Positions 47,664 to 56,877 are shown, counted from the stretch's first letter. The stretch: 64,000 nucleotides of DNA from Rossellomorea sp. SC111 (GCF_024733565.1 NZ_JANIOC010000003.1:264344-328343); one strand, 5' to 3'. The notes: generated from the letters alone by a model not told the origin. Translations and numbers: made by a program.

Positions 47664-48425
47664 TTATACCTGTGCACGGATGCCGCCATCCACGACTAAA
47701 ATATGACCATTGATATAATCCGAGGCAGAAGAAGACAGGAAGATGGCCACCCCGTTCAAATCTTCTGCTTGTCCAAATCTTCCTGCAGGTATATGCTGCT
47801 TGATCTTGTTTCCCTGACTTGCAAAAAGCTCCTTCGTAATTTTGGTCGGAAAGAATCCCGGGGCGATGGCATTCACCTGGATATTATGCGGGGCAAGTTT
47901 CACTGCAAGATCCTTCGTCAACGTCATGACGGCCCCTTTGCTCGTATTATAGGGTACCGTGTCCATCAGCATGGGATTCGTCCCGCCAAATCCTGTGACC
48001 GACGCGATGTTGATGATTTTCCCCGCCTTTTGCTTGACCATGATCCGGGAGACTTCCTGGGAAAATAAAAAAGACCCTTTTACATTGACTTCCATTACCT
48101 TGTCCCATTTATCTTCAGGGATGTCAGCAAAAGGACCGGCCCATGATGTCCCGCTATTATTAATCAAAATATCGATTCTGCCAAACTCTTTCATCACCGT
48201 TTCCACTACATGTATTACATCCGCTTTCTGCGTAACATCGCAAGGAATGGCAAGTGACCGGACGCCTGAACCAATCAATGCTTCCTTCACTTCTTCACAC
48301 GCCGACTGGTTCCTCGAACAGATCACGACATGCGCTCCCGCTTCTCCCAATGCAAGGGCCATCTCTTTCCCGAGACCCCGCCCACCACCTGTGACGATGG
48401 CAACTTTGTCTTTAACTGAGAACAT
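47664..48425 (-). CDS. Short-chain dehydrogenase/reductase (FabG/PhaB-like)
   Basis: 253 aa classical SDR. TGGGRGLG cofactor loop near residue 13, NNSGTS in place of NNAG, catalytic Ser near SVTGFGG, and YNTSK for Tyr and Lys. The C-terminus DGGIRAQV is typical. In this operon it may reduce 3-ketoacyl-CoA to give the hydroxyacyl-CoA used by the PHA synthase; that is inference. Start ATG 48425 with AAAGGAG; a longer frame is spurious. Confidence 0.85.
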   Translation of the reverse strand: MFSVKDKVAIVTGGGRGLGKEMALALGEAGAHVVICSRNQSACEEVKEALIGSGVRSLAIPCDVTQKADVIHVVETVMKEFGRIDILINNSGTSWAGPFADIPEDKWDKVMEVNVKGSFLFSQEVSRIMVKQKAGKIINIASVTGFGGTNPMLMDTVPYNTSKGAVMTLTKDLAVKLAPHNIQVNAIAPGFFPTKITKELFASQGNKIKQHIPAGRFGQAEDLNGVAIFLSSSASDYINGHILVVDGGIRAQV

Positions 48426-48541
48426 TCTTTCAATCTCCTTTCTATTAAAATTAAGGTCATTATTATAATAGATAGATTCAGGGAATGAGTGCGTATTCTC
48501 CGCTCCAATAAGCAGAAATGAATCAAATGTCCCCACAAAAA

Positions 48542-48570
48542 AGAGACCTCTCAGGGAAAGAGAGATCTCT
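48542..48570 (-). terminator. Terminator of ctpB
   Basis: 11-bp stem AGAGACCTCTC/GAGAGATCTCT (one G-T pair), 7-nt loop, then T6 on minus. Confidence 0.87.
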
Positions 48571-48575
48571 TATAT

Positions 48576-50033
48576 TTACTGCTTCTTATTGGCCGTTCGC
48601 TCAATATACTCCAAGGCTGCCTGAAGCTGCAGATCATTCTTTTCATTCTGAACCGCTTCAAATATTTCTTCCTGCAGTCTTTCGCCGGTTTTGGCATCAA
48701 TGACTCCCGTGACGTCAAGGCTTTCTTGGATCTGGAAATCCTTGACGGCTTTAGCGGTTTTCTTACTGAAATAACCATCGACCCGGTCAAGTGAGAATCC
48801 TAACCCCTGAAGCATTTCCTGGGCGTTTTTCACCTGTTCATTGTTAGTGCCTTCTTCCATTGGTTTTTCCACTTGAAGAGGATGGGCATAGAAGTAGGAT
48901 GGCTGTCTGACCGGGATATCCGGTTTGATCCCCTTCTTATGAATCCAATTCCCGTTCGGCGTCAGCCATTTGAACATGGTGAGCTTGATATTGCTTCCGT
49001 CTCCCATCGGTACTGCCTGCTGGACGGTCCCTTTCCCGAAGCTCTTTGTGCCGATCAGCGGGTAGCCTTCCGCCTCTTTCAGCGCACCGGCAAGGATTTC
49101 AGAAGCAGATGCACTGCCCTCATCGATGAGAACGACGACAGGATACGCTTTTCTTTCCTTACTGTTGGAGAAGGATTTCAGCACCTCTCCGCTTCGTTCC
49201 TGGATTTGCACATACGGCTTTTTCTCCGTGACGAACTGTTTGAGGATGTCTTCCACACTGGAAAGGAGACCACCCGGGTTACCCCTCACGTCAAGAACCA
49301 AGCCTTCTACCTTTTTCTTCTCAAGTTCTGCCAGCTGCTTTTTAAAATCAACGGCTGTGTTTTCAGAGAAGGTCGTAATTTGGATGTAGCCGGTTTTCTT
49401 CCCGTCTACTTCCTTCACATCGGAGATTACCGTTTCAACTGGGATATCGTCCCGCTTCACGGACACTTCGATCGGATCTGAAAGCCCCTCTCTCGTAATC
49501 TCCAATTTTACCTCCGTACCTTTTTTCCCTCTAATCTTCAACGTCGCTTCATAAAGATCAAGCCCGTCAATGCTGTTCCCATCCACCTTGATGATGCGGT
49601 CATTCGGTTTCAGGCCTGCTTTCTCGGCAGGGGAATTTTTAAAAGGAGCCACGATGACGAGTTTCCCGTCCATGATCGCGACTTCTGCCCCGATCCCTTC
49701 AAAGGAGGAATCCAATGCGTCATTAAATTGAGACGCGGTCTCAGCATTCATGTAAACAGAGTATGGATCATCCAGGGTCTTCAGCATCCCCTGAATCGCC
49801 CCTTCCACAAGCTGTCCCTTGTCTACATCCTGAAAGAACTTGTCACTGATCAAATCATACGCGACTTCTACCTTGTGAAGCTTATCATTCAGATCCCCTT
49901 TGCCGTCAAACTGGGCAAGCTCTTCCCCGGACCCGGAACTGCCCGTCCACTCCAAGCCGCCATACATTCCTCCTGCACCGATCAACATGCTAATGATGAT
50001 GGTGATGATGAGCTTTCTGCCCGTCCACTCCAT
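48576..50033 (-). CDS. ctpB: CtpB, S41-family carboxy-terminal processing protease
   Basis: 485 aa. N-terminal membrane anchor (residues 7-28), PDZ domain (AEVAIMDGKLVIVAPF to about 200), S41 catalytic domain with Ser in DEGSASASEI and Lys in TKSFGKGTVQQ, and a C-terminal peptidoglycan-binding domain (AQEMLQGLGFSLDRVDGYFS). In B. subtilis CtpB cuts SpoIVFA during sporulation and so helps activate SigK. This suggests a spore-former. Confidence 0.94.
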   Translation of the reverse strand: MEWTGRKLIITIIISMLIGAGGMYGGLEWTGSSGSGEELAQFDGKGDLNDKLHKVEVAYDLISDKFFQDVDKGQLVEGAIQGMLKTLDDPYSVYMNAETASQFNDALDSSFEGIGAEVAIMDGKLVIVAPFKNSPAEKAGLKPNDRIIKVDGNSIDGLDLYEATLKIRGKKGTEVKLEITREGLSDPIEVSVKRDDIPVETVISDVKEVDGKKTGYIQITTFSENTAVDFKKQLAELEKKKVEGLVLDVRGNPGGLLSSVEDILKQFVTEKKPYVQIQERSGEVLKSFSNSKERKAYPVVVLIDEGSASASEILAGALKEAEGYPLIGTKSFGKGTVQQAVPMGDGSNIKLTMFKWLTPNGNWIHKKGIKPDIPVRQPSYFYAHPLQVEKPMEEGTNNEQVKNAQEMLQGLGFSLDRVDGYFSKKTAKAVKDFQIQESLDVTGVIDAKTGERLQEEIFEAVQNEKNDLQLQAALEYIERTANKKQ

Positions 50034-50106
50034 ATATTCCCCTCCAGCTTGTCGTTTGTTTATGGTATGGATGGGCTAAAAGCGAACGCTTTCCCATCCA
50101 ACGAAA

Positions 50107-50149
50107 AAAGACACCACACAAAAACGCGCTCAGGCGGTGCGATGTCTTT
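50107..50149 (-). terminator. Terminator of metYX
   Basis: 13-bp stem with two G-T pairs joins 50107-50119 to 50137-50149; on minus it ends in a T6 run. Confidence 0.72.
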
Positions 50150-50198
50150 GCTTATTTAACTATATGCCGGAGGGGGACGAGTTATGATTGGCAGACGA

Positions 50199-51272
50199 TT
50201 ATTTCATGCCGGTCACGATTTTCTGACCGTGATGGTTTTTGAGATGAGTTGAGATGATCCCGCCCCATTTCTCGAATTCCACAAGAAACCCATCATGACC
50301 GAATGCTGTCGGGATAAAGTAATGTTCACCCTTAGGGGCTTGTAGTGTGAATTCCTTTAAATACTGGGGAGAATAAATCAAATCACCTTCATAGCTGATC
50401 GATACCAGCTCGCACGGATAGGAATCGGCAACTACTTCCATCCCTCCTCTTCCCCTCCCGATATCGTGGGTATTCATCGCTTTAAGGAGGATAAGATAGC
50501 TGTTCGGATCAAATCGCTTTCCGAGTTTCTTTCCTTGATAATCAAGATAGCTTTCCACATTGTACTGCTCATTCGTCCTCTCCCGCTGAAACCTCTGATC
50601 AAACAATTCCTGGGTGCGGTACGTCACCATCCCGACCATCCTGGCAATCTCAAGTCCCTTTAAAATGGCTCCATGGGGATAGTGGCCCCTTTGAAAATCG
50701 GGATCCCCTTCAATCGCGGTGATCCCGATATGATTGAACGCGAGGCCATAATCATTTAATGCCGGTGAGACGGCGAGAGCGAATACCTTATGGATATACG
50801 TCGGGTACAGGGCTCCCCACTCCAATGCCTGCATCCCCCCTAACGATCCGCCGATCACCGCTTCGATGTGGCCGACGGACAGCTGTTGGAGTGCTTCATA
50901 TTGGGCATGGATCATGTCCCTTATGGTAATCGGCGGGAAGTCCGGTCCGTAACGTTCTCCGGTTTCCGGATTGGTGGACGTCGGTCCCGTACTCCCCTCA
51001 CATCCCCCTAATACATTGAAAGCAATCACATTGTATAGATCGGTATCAATGTATGAGCCGGGTCCGATCAGTCCATCCCACCAGCCCCGGTCCTCACTCG
51101 TCCCTTTCACAATATGGGTGCCGGTGAGGGCGTGGCATACGAGGATGACGGGACCTTCCTTATTGCCGGTCCGTTCATATGCAAGATTCACATTGTGCAA
51201 CGTGGTGCCTGACTCTAATGTGAGGGATGGGATGGTAATGGAGCTTACTTCGTATGAGTATGAATTCTCCAT
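50199..51272 (-). CDS. metX: MetX, homoserine O-acetyltransferase
   Basis: 357 aa alpha/beta hydrolase of the MetX family. VILVCHALTGTH, the nucleophile elbow IGGSLGGMQALEW (Ser), NVLGGCEGSTGP, and the His in FGHDGF. It activates homoserine (acetyl- or succinyl- donor cannot be settled by eye) for direct sulfhydrylation by MetY, encoded upstream in the same operon. ATG 51272 with AAGGAGGTGG. Confidence 0.93.
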   Translation of the reverse strand: MENSYSYEVSSITIPSLTLESGTTLHNVNLAYERTGNKEGPVILVCHALTGTHIVKGTSEDRGWWDGLIGPGSYIDTDLYNVIAFNVLGGCEGSTGPTSTNPETGERYGPDFPPITIRDMIHAQYEALQQLSVGHIEAVIGGSLGGMQALEWGALYPTYIHKVFALAVSPALNDYGLAFNHIGITAIEGDPDFQRGHYPHGAILKGLEIARMVGMVTYRTQELFDQRFQRERTNEQYNVESYLDYQGKKLGKRFDPNSYLILLKAMNTHDIGRGRGGMEVVADSYPCELVSISYEGDLIYSPQYLKEFTLQAPKGEHYFIPTAFGHDGFLVEFEKWGGIISTHLKNHHGQKIVTGMK

Positions 51273-51374
51273 TCCTCCACCTCCTTTTTTTGGTGTTGTT
51301 TGGGATGATGGGACACCCCGGTGATTTGGGTTCACGGTTCAGGTTCCTTTTAAGTGGACTGCGGGTAGCCCGTT

Positions 51375-51426
51375 CGCTGATATATCCCAAAAACCGCTGA
51401 TAAAATCAGATTTCCGCTGATATCCC
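51375..51426 (+). repeat. Three short CGCTGATA repeats between metY and metX
   Basis: CGCTGATA occurs at 51375, 51395 and 51415, exactly 20 bp apart, twice followed by a TATCCC-like end. Confidence 0.75.
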
Positions 51427-51508
51427 GCTTACAAAGACATTGCATGCCCCCTCATCAGCGTCAAATACCCCATTTTCTCGTGACTTTTTTTCAAATTACT
51501 GCTTACTA

Positions 51509-52804
51509 TTACACCCGCGACGTTTCCAGGGCCACTTCAATGGCATGATCCAGATCCTCGATCAAATCTTTCACAGATTCCAACCCGACTGAAAGTCTTA
51601 CGAGATCCTCAGTGACGCCTGTGGCACGGATTTCCTGATCATTCAGTTGCTGATGCGTCGTGGAAGCAGGGTGGATGATCAGTGATTTCGCATCGCCTAC
51701 ATTGGCAACATGGGACCAAAGGGAAATGTTGTCGACCACTTTGCGTCCTGAATCCCTGCCCCCTTTGATTCCAAAGACGACGATGGAACCTGCTCCGTTT
51801 TTCAAATATTTTTGAGCAAGAGCGTGGGATGGATGCTGAGGCAGTCCAGGATAAGACACCCATGCGACCCCGTTATGCTGATTCAGGTGCTCTGCAATCT
51901 TCAAGGCATTTTCCGTGTGACGCTCGATGCGGAGGTGAAGGGTTTCCAGTCCCTGCAGCAGCAGAAATGCGTTTTGAGGACTTAAGCACGCCCCGAGATC
52001 CCGAAGCAGCTGCACCCTTAACTTTGTGATGAAAGCGGCCGCTCCCACATCCTGTGCGTAGCGAAGTCCGTTATAGCTTCTATCTTCTTCTGTAAATCCA
52101 GGAAACCTTTCATGATTCCAATCAAACTTTCCGCCGTCAATGACGACTCCCCCGATGGCCGTACCGTGGCCGCCGATCCATTTCGTGGCAGAGTGGATGA
52201 CGATGTCCGCTCCCCACTCAATCGGCTTGCACACATATGGCGTGGCAAAGGTGTTATCGATGATAAGCGGGATATGATGATCATGGGCCACTTTTGCAAC
52301 CGCCTCGATGTCCAGGACGTGGAGGCTCGGATTTCCGATCGTCTCGGCGAATACCGCTTTCGTTTTCGGCGTAATCGCTTTTCGGAAGTTCTCAGGATCA
52401 GTCGGATCGACAAAATGAACCTTGATTCCGTATTTCGGAAGAGTCGTAGAGAACAAATTATACGTTCCACCATACAGATTGGTCGCTGCCACGATTTCGT
52501 CCCCTGCTCCTGCAATATTTAAAATGGACAGGGAGATGGCCGCCATGCCCGATGACACCCCAAGAGCCCCTATTCCACCTTCTAAGAGGGCAAGGCGCTT
52601 CTCCAGCACGTCAACGGTCGGATTCATGATCCGCGTGTAGATGTTTCCAGGTTCTTCAAGGGCGAATAGCTTCGCAGCATGGTCACTGTTGTCGAACACG
52701 TACGATGTCGTTTGATATATGGGTACCGCTCTAGAGCCTGTAGTTGGGTCCGGCTCCTGGCCGCCGTGAAGAAGCAGTGTGTCGAAATCGAATGATTTTG
52801 TCAT
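51509..52804 (-). CDS. metY: MetY, O-acetylhomoserine aminocarboxypropyltransferase
   Basis: 431 aa PLP enzyme of the Cys/Met metabolism family. PLP-binding Lys in [11 protein letters not shown] near residue 208, substrate region [14 protein letters not shown], and the 50-residue insertion that separates MetY from shorter cystathionine enzymes. It makes homocysteine (or methionine) from O-acetylhomoserine and sulfide. First gene of the metYX operon behind a SAM riboswitch. Confidence 0.95.
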   Translation of the reverse strand: MTKSFDFDTLLLHGGQEPDPTTGSRAVPIYQTTSYVFDNSDHAAKLFALEEPGNIYTRIMNPTVDVLEKRLALLEGGIGALGVSSGMAAISLSILNIAGAGDEIVAATNLYGGTYNLFSTTLPKYGIKVHFVDPTDPENFRKAITPKTKAVFAETIGNPSLHVLDIEAVAKVAHDHHIPLIIDNTFATPYVCKPIEWGADIVIHSATKWIGGHGTAIGGVVIDGGKFDWNHERFPGFTEEDRSYNGLRYAQDVGAAAFITKLRVQLLRDLGACLSPQNAFLLLQGLETLHLRIERHTENALKIAEHLNQHNGVAWVSYPGLPQHPSHALAQKYLKNGAGSIVVFGIKGGRDSGRKVVDNISLWSHVANVGDAKSLIIHPASTTHQQLNDQEIRATGVTEDLVRLSVGLESVKDLIEDLDHAIEVALETSRV

Positions 52805-52911
52805 TTGTAATTCCTCCTAATGGTTTTGAATTTTGGGATTCTGTTGAACTCAAATAATGAAAAATAGAAGAAGCATAGTTACCTAGAAGATAGAAGAGGA
52901 TAAAATAAAAA

Positions 52912-52933
52912 ACCCTCTTCCTAAGAAGAGGGT
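52912..52933 (-). terminator. SAM-riboswitch terminator
   Basis: Perfect 9-bp stem ACCCTCTTC/GAAGAGGGT, loop of 4, followed on minus by T6: the expression platform of the S-box. Confidence 0.9.
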
Positions 52934-52951
52934 CTAATTGAATAGGGTCCT

Positions 52952-53072
52952 CCTCTTATCTTTCAGGCAGGTCGCCTGCAGGAATTAGCACCTTTTCATG
53001 TGACGCCTGAAGCGTACATGAAGGTTGCCGGGTTTCATCGGGCCTAGTCCCTCCACCTCTCTGGATAAGAGC
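52952..53072 (-). ncRNA. SAM-I riboswitch (S-box) upstream of metYX
   Basis: On minus: CTCTTATCCAGAGAGGTGGA then GGGACTAGGCCCGATGAAAC, CCGGCAACC, AAGGTGCTAATTCC and the closing GATAAGAG. These are the conserved S-box blocks. SAM binding favours the downstream terminator and shuts off metYX. Confidence 0.96.
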
Positions 53073-53110
53073 ATTTAATTGTCAAAGTGTAAATTCATGC
53101 GTTGAGATGA

Positions 53111-53140
53111 ATTATAAAGGGTAACCAGCCTCAACGTCAA
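53111..53140 (-). promoter_or_regulatory. SigA promoter of the S-box/metYX transcript
   Basis: TTGACG (53135-53140) and TATAAT (53111-53116), 18-bp spacing; start near 53104, about 30 nt before the aptamer. Confidence 0.75.
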
Positions 53141-53158
53141 GACTATTTTCAGAATTTT

Positions 53159-54298
53159 TTATTTTTTAACAGAAGCTGCTATCGCCTCGTTAAACTGAGA
53201 AACGATATCTTCCCCATCCTCGATACCTAATGATATGCGCACCACGTGGGTGTTGATGCCGAGTTTTTCCTGTGCTTCTTTCGGAAGGGCACGGTGAGAT
53301 GTTCCGAGTGGATAGGAAACCGTTGTTTCCACTCCGGCCAGGGACGGGATGATCTTGATCCATCCAAGGGACTTGAAGAATGTGCTGATATCGCAGCGGG
53401 CATCGAGTTCAATGGTGACAATCGCCCCATTCCCTTTATCGGATAGATCGGTTGGATAATAGACCCTCTTCACCTGCTCATTGGTGCGCAGTTCATCTGC
53501 AAGGGTACCCGCGTTCTTAGCCTGGGTCCCCACACGGAGTGCCAACGTTTTCGCCCCCCGGCATGTGAGCCATGCTTCAAATGGACTTAAGTTCGAACCG
53601 ATGTTGACGACCTTCTCCCTTGCTTTAGTCACAAGCTCTTCTTTTCCGACTACAACTCCCGCTGTGATATCGCTATGACCGCCGATATACTTCGTAGCGC
53701 TGTGAGCGACCAGATCTATACCTTCAAGGAAGGGCTGACGCAGAAATGGAGTAGCGAATGTATTGTCGATCATCGTTTTCAGGCTGTGCTTTTCAGCAAT
53801 GGCTACCATTCTTGAAATATCTTCTACTCGCATAAACGGATTTGTCACGGTCTCACTATAGAGAAGTTTGGTGTCGGGAGTAAGTGCTGCTTCGATTTCA
53901 TTATCACTCGTAAAATCAACGAAAGAGGTGGTTATTCCGAATGATTTCAGCTCTTCTTTCAACATATGGAAGGTGCCTCCGTATAAATCCTCCGCCGCAA
54001 TGATGTGGTCCCCTGACTGGACGACTGCCAGGATTCCAACCAGGATGGCTGACAATCCGGAAGACGTGGCGACACCCGCAGGCGCTCCTTCCAGGTCTGC
54101 TACCATCTTCCCTAGTTCATCCGTGTTGGGATTCCCGGTTCTTGAATAAAGGTAAGGGGACTTCCCTTCATAGAAACCCTCCAGCTCCTCCAGAGACGCA
54201 AAAGAAAAAGCAGACGTCTGGTAAATCGGCGTCGTCTTACTACGGATTTCCTCTGTTCCTTTCAGCTGACTATGTACAACCTTGGTGGTGAATTTCAT
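53159..54298 (-). CDS. Cys/Met metabolism PLP enzyme (cystathionine synthase/lyase or methionine gamma-lyase type)
   Basis: 379 aa, the normal length for this group. Conserved TPIYQTSAFSF, YSRTGNPNTDELG, PLP Lys in HSATKYIGGHSD near residue 198, and the C-terminal VRISLGIED. It could be cystathionine gamma-synthase, gamma-lyase or methionine gamma-lyase; residues do not let me decide. It lies upstream of the metYX promoter and has no S-box itself, so it is controlled separately. GGGAGGATG ribosome binding site. Confidence 0.85.
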   Translation of the reverse strand: MKFTTKVVHSQLKGTEEIRSKTTPIYQTSAFSFASLEELEGFYEGKSPYLYSRTGNPNTDELGKMVADLEGAPAGVATSSGLSAILVGILAVVQSGDHIIAAEDLYGGTFHMLKEELKSFGITTSFVDFTSDNEIEAALTPDTKLLYSETVTNPFMRVEDISRMVAIAEKHSLKTMIDNTFATPFLRQPFLEGIDLVAHSATKYIGGHSDITAGVVVGKEELVTKAREKVVNIGSNLSPFEAWLTCRGAKTLALRVGTQAKNAGTLADELRTNEQVKRVYYPTDLSDKGNGAIVTIELDARCDISTFFKSLGWIKIIPSLAGVETTVSYPLGTSHRALPKEAQEKLGINTHVVRISLGIEDGEDIVSQFNEAIAASVKK

Positions 54299-54388
54299 TT
54301 CCAGTCATCCTCCCTGAATCTATGTATTTTTAAAAGTGTATCATATTCAGAAGATTGTGAGGAGTATGAGGTGTTGGATGCGAAAAAA

Positions 54389-54418
54389 AGAACCCGTCGC
54401 ATTCATGCAACAGGTTCT
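54389..54418 (-). terminator. Terminator of the DUF302 gene
   Basis: AGAACC/GGTTCT outer stem with interrupted inner pairs (GT/AC, GC/GC), then T7 on minus. Confidence 0.75.
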
Positions 54419-54423
54419 AATCG

Positions 54424-54804
54424 TCAGACGTTTTCTAAACACCCGATCAGGCGATTTTCGATATCCAACGCCAGCCGTTTCAGTTCATCGTTATCTACCA
54501 TTTCAATCAGCTTGCTCGGCTTTGCCATACCGATCTTGGTCGTTCCCTCTTCTGTATATACCGTCACTTTACAAGGCAGGAAATAGCTGACCAGCATGCT
54601 TTCTTCCAGCACCTTTTTCGCTTCGTGGGGATTACATACTTCCAGTACGACTACCTCTTCATTAAAATCAAGCCCTTTATCCTGAAGCTTGGCGGCCAGG
54701 TCAAGATTCCACAGAACCCCGAAGCTTTCTTCTTTCAAGGCTGCTTCTACTGCTGATACCGCTTCTTTCACATTCAATGAAACTTCTTTTGTGTAGTGGA
54801 ACAT
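54424..54804 (-). CDS. DUF302 domain protein
   Basis: 126 aa. The DUF302 pattern is clear: an N-terminal strand-helix (FHYTKEVSLNVKEAVSAVEA), FGVLWNLDLAAKLQDKG, LEVCNPHEAKKVLE and PCKVTVYTEEGTTKIGM. The family is soluble, of unknown role, sometimes next to thiol or heme proteins. Here a ResA-like thioredoxin gene is just upstream. ATG 54804 with AAAGGAGG; the longer frame reads into a 13-mer repeat. Confidence 0.87.
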   Translation of the reverse strand: MFHYTKEVSLNVKEAVSAVEAALKEESFGVLWNLDLAAKLQDKGLDFNEEVVVLEVCNPHEAKKVLEESMLVSYFLPCKVTVYTEEGTTKIGMAKPSKLIEMVDNDELKRLALDIENRLIGCLENV

Positions 54805-54869
54805 TTTGATCCTCCTTTTTGAATCATGGTTACTTATACCTCGTAGCGTATGTAATGAAACGTCCTGCT

Positions 54870-54884
54870 CGAGGTCCGTCCCTC
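54870..54884 (-). repeat. 13-mer repeat copy after the ResA-like stop
   Basis: On minus GAGGGACGGACCTCG begins 3 nt after the stop codon. Confidence 0.8.
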
Positions 54885-54887
54885 CCA

Positions 54888-55469
54888 TTATTCCATGTGT
54901 TCGACCATTTTACCCATCATTTCTTCGTTCATGGGGCCGACGATTTTGTGCTGGATATGGCCTTTTGTGTCGATCATGTAAGTGGTCGGGATCGTGAATG
55001 CCCGGTACTCGCTTCCTAGATCCCCTTTCTCATCCAGTAGGATCGGGAAAGTGAGTTCGTAGCCGTCGACAAATTGCTGTACTGCCTTCTTCCCATCATC
55101 CTGTGACGTCAAGTTGACGGCAAGGATTTCGACATTCTCTTTTTTCGCGTTTTTTTCGTAATACTGTTCCATATGAGGCATTTCCGCTTTACACGGCGGG
55201 CACCAGGTGGCCCAGAAATTCAGGATCACTTTCTTGCCTTGATAGTCGGAGAGTTTGACTTCTTCACCATCTAAAGTAGTTAAGGCAAAGTCCGGTGCAG
55301 TATCTCCTTTGGTAAGTCCCTGCTTGGCATCAGAAAGATCCATGGATTCTTTGGCCAACTGTGCAGCTTCTTCTCTTGCCTTTTTTTCCTGTTGATCCTG
55401 GAACAAATTCACAAGGAAGATCCCGATCAGCAGGGCAACGATCGCCAGAGCGAAATTCCGTTTATTCAA
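54888..55469 (-). CDS. ResA/TlpA-like membrane-anchored thiol-disulfide oxidoreductase
   Basis: 193 aa. An N-terminal anchor (residues 6-23), a charged linker, then a thioredoxin fold with active site WATWCPPCKAEM near residue 93 and the cis-proline in FTIPTTYMID. ResA-like proteins reduce disulfides outside the membrane, for example in cytochrome c maturation; a cytochrome c-551 gene (cccB) is in this window but not adjacent. It overlaps the preceding membrane-protein gene by 8 nt, so the two probably act together. Confidence 0.9.
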   Translation of the reverse strand: MNKRNFALAIVALLIGIFLVNLFQDQQEKKAREEAAQLAKESMDLSDAKQGLTKGDTAPDFALTTLDGEEVKLSDYQGKKVILNFWATWCPPCKAEMPHMEQYYEKNAKKENVEILAVNLTSQDDGKKAVQQFVDGYELTFPILLDEKGDLGSEYRAFTIPTTYMIDTKGHIQHKIVGPMNEEMMGKMVEHME

Positions 55470-56073
55470 TGTTCGTTTTCCCCCTTCCGTAGAAAATGAT
55501 AAGATAAGCCATTACGACGAGATACGTCCAAGTGACAGTTGTAAACACAAAGCCTCCAAAAATGGAATGGAGAAGCAGTTGAAGAAGAGTGAAGACGATC
55601 ACTAATTGTATAGCCCAAGTATCACGGTCTTTTTCTTTTTTCAATAAAAATAACATCAGTGCACCGTTGATGATAAATTGGATAACCCCTGCAAGAATAT
55701 CAGTTTCCAGCAAGTGAACGACAAGTTCATAGAAAACGACCGTGCTCATCCAGGAAATGACGAGATGAAATACCGTGTCAGCCCTTTTGAAGAATATGTA
55801 TAAAAGCACTGTCAACAATCCTAACCAATACCCCCACCTGCCACCATGGAAATAAAGGATCGTTATGGGATGTTCGATGACATTTTGAAAATCAATGATA
55901 ACGACACTCAGCTTCCAGATGATCAAAAAGTAAAAAATACCATCTGAATACCAGTCACTTGCCTTTCGATTCCAGAAATAAAGAAAGGAGTAAGTCAGAA
56001 TGAACGAGAGGATGATCGCTCCCCATGTAGCTGGAAAAGTAAAGGAGCCTATGGTGTACCACCTTTCATCCAT
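55462..56073 (-). CDS. Polytopic membrane protein of unknown family, coupled to ResA-like protein
   Basis: 203 aa with about six hydrophobic segments. Not recognised with certainty. The order of features (short extracellular start, IGSFTFPATWGAIILSFILT, then HPITILYFHGGRWGYWLGLL) resembles the first half of Lgt ([10 protein letters not shown] and [11 protein letters not shown]), but the Lgt active-site signature is missing. Possibly an electron or lipid handling partner of the thioredoxin; this is inference. The stop codon is inside the resA-like start. Confidence 0.8.
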   Translation of the reverse strand: MDERWYTIGSFTFPATWGAIILSFILTYSFLYFWNRKASDWYSDGIFYFLIIWKLSVVIIDFQNVIEHPITILYFHGGRWGYWLGLLTVLLYIFFKRADTVFHLVISWMSTVVFYELVVHLLETDILAGVIQFIINGALMLFLLKKEKDRDTWAIQLVIVFTLLQLLLHSIFGGFVFTTVTWTYLVVMAYLIIFYGRGKTNIE

Positions 56074-56088
56074 TTTTTTCTACTCCCT

Positions 56089-56667
56089 TCAGAGACAAGC
56101 GTTTTTCCTCACGACAATATAATAGACGGATGGATCTAGATGTCCTACCGTCGTCTTAAACCCTGCTGAATTGAGCTGACGTTCAAGTTCCTCGGATGGA
56201 ATACGTTCTTCTATAGGCGGTCCCATTTCAGATTCCACCGCTTCCCAATCAAGAATCAGCCATCGCCCGTCATCCTTCAGCATATCATGAAGATCCTGAA
56301 AAACCTTGATCAAATCAGGTACTTCATGTAAGACGAAGGCAGATACGGTCTTATCCAACGTACCTTTGTTGAAGTTTAGGTATTCAAGGGACGATTTTAC
56401 ATACACGATATTATCTATACTTTCTTCCCCAGCCCGGTGTTTCAAGTACTCAAGCATTTCCTGCTGCAAATCTACCGCCTGAACTTTCGTATCTACCTTC
56501 TTGGCAATCGGAAGGGTTAAATAACCGTTTCCGCAACCCAAGTCGGCTACGATATCATCGTGTTTCAATTGAAGAAATTCTAATACTTTATCCACAGGTA
56601 CAAGCTCTTGTCGCTTTGGATCAAGCAGCTTTGAAGCTTTGTGATGTTCAAATAAATGTCCGGTCAT
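56089..56667 (-). CDS. Class I SAM-dependent methyltransferase
   Basis: 192 aa. Motif I VADLGCGNGYLTLPIA near residue 40, motif II acidic VQAVDLQQEML, and motif IV in TVSAFVLHEVPD. The C-terminus closes with a strand pair (VGHLDPSVYYIVVRK). UbiE/Methyltransf_11 type; substrate unknown. It ends 15 nt before the membrane-protein gene, so the methyltransferase, membrane protein and thioredoxin may share a transcript. Confidence 0.88.
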   Translation of the reverse strand: MTGHLFEHHKASKLLDPKRQELVPVDKVLEFLQLKHDDIVADLGCGNGYLTLPIAKKVDTKVQAVDLQQEMLEYLKHRAGEESIDNIVYVKSSLEYLNFNKGTLDKTVSAFVLHEVPDLIKVFQDLHDMLKDDGRWLILDWEAVESEMGPPIEERIPSEELERQLNSAGFKTTVGHLDPSVYYIVVRKNACL

Positions 56668-56804
56668 GACGTTTCCTCCATTCCGAATATACCCTAATAT
56701 GTATTAGTATCTTAAATTTCAGTGCTTCAATCAAGTTATTTACTCATAGTGTATCCCTTAACGTAAAGATTACAGACAGTAATGATGTTCATTTTCCCGC
56801 AAAA

Positions 56805-56829
56805 AAGGACCCCTCTCTGAAGGATCCTT
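56805..56829 (-). terminator. Terminator of the c-di-GMP-switched gene
   Basis: 8-bp stem AAGGACCC/GGATCCTT (one G-T pair), 9-nt loop, then T6 on minus. Confidence 0.82.
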
Positions 56830-56877
56830 TCATATACGAAGTGATAACATGTCCCACCCTGTGTAGAAATCTAATTC

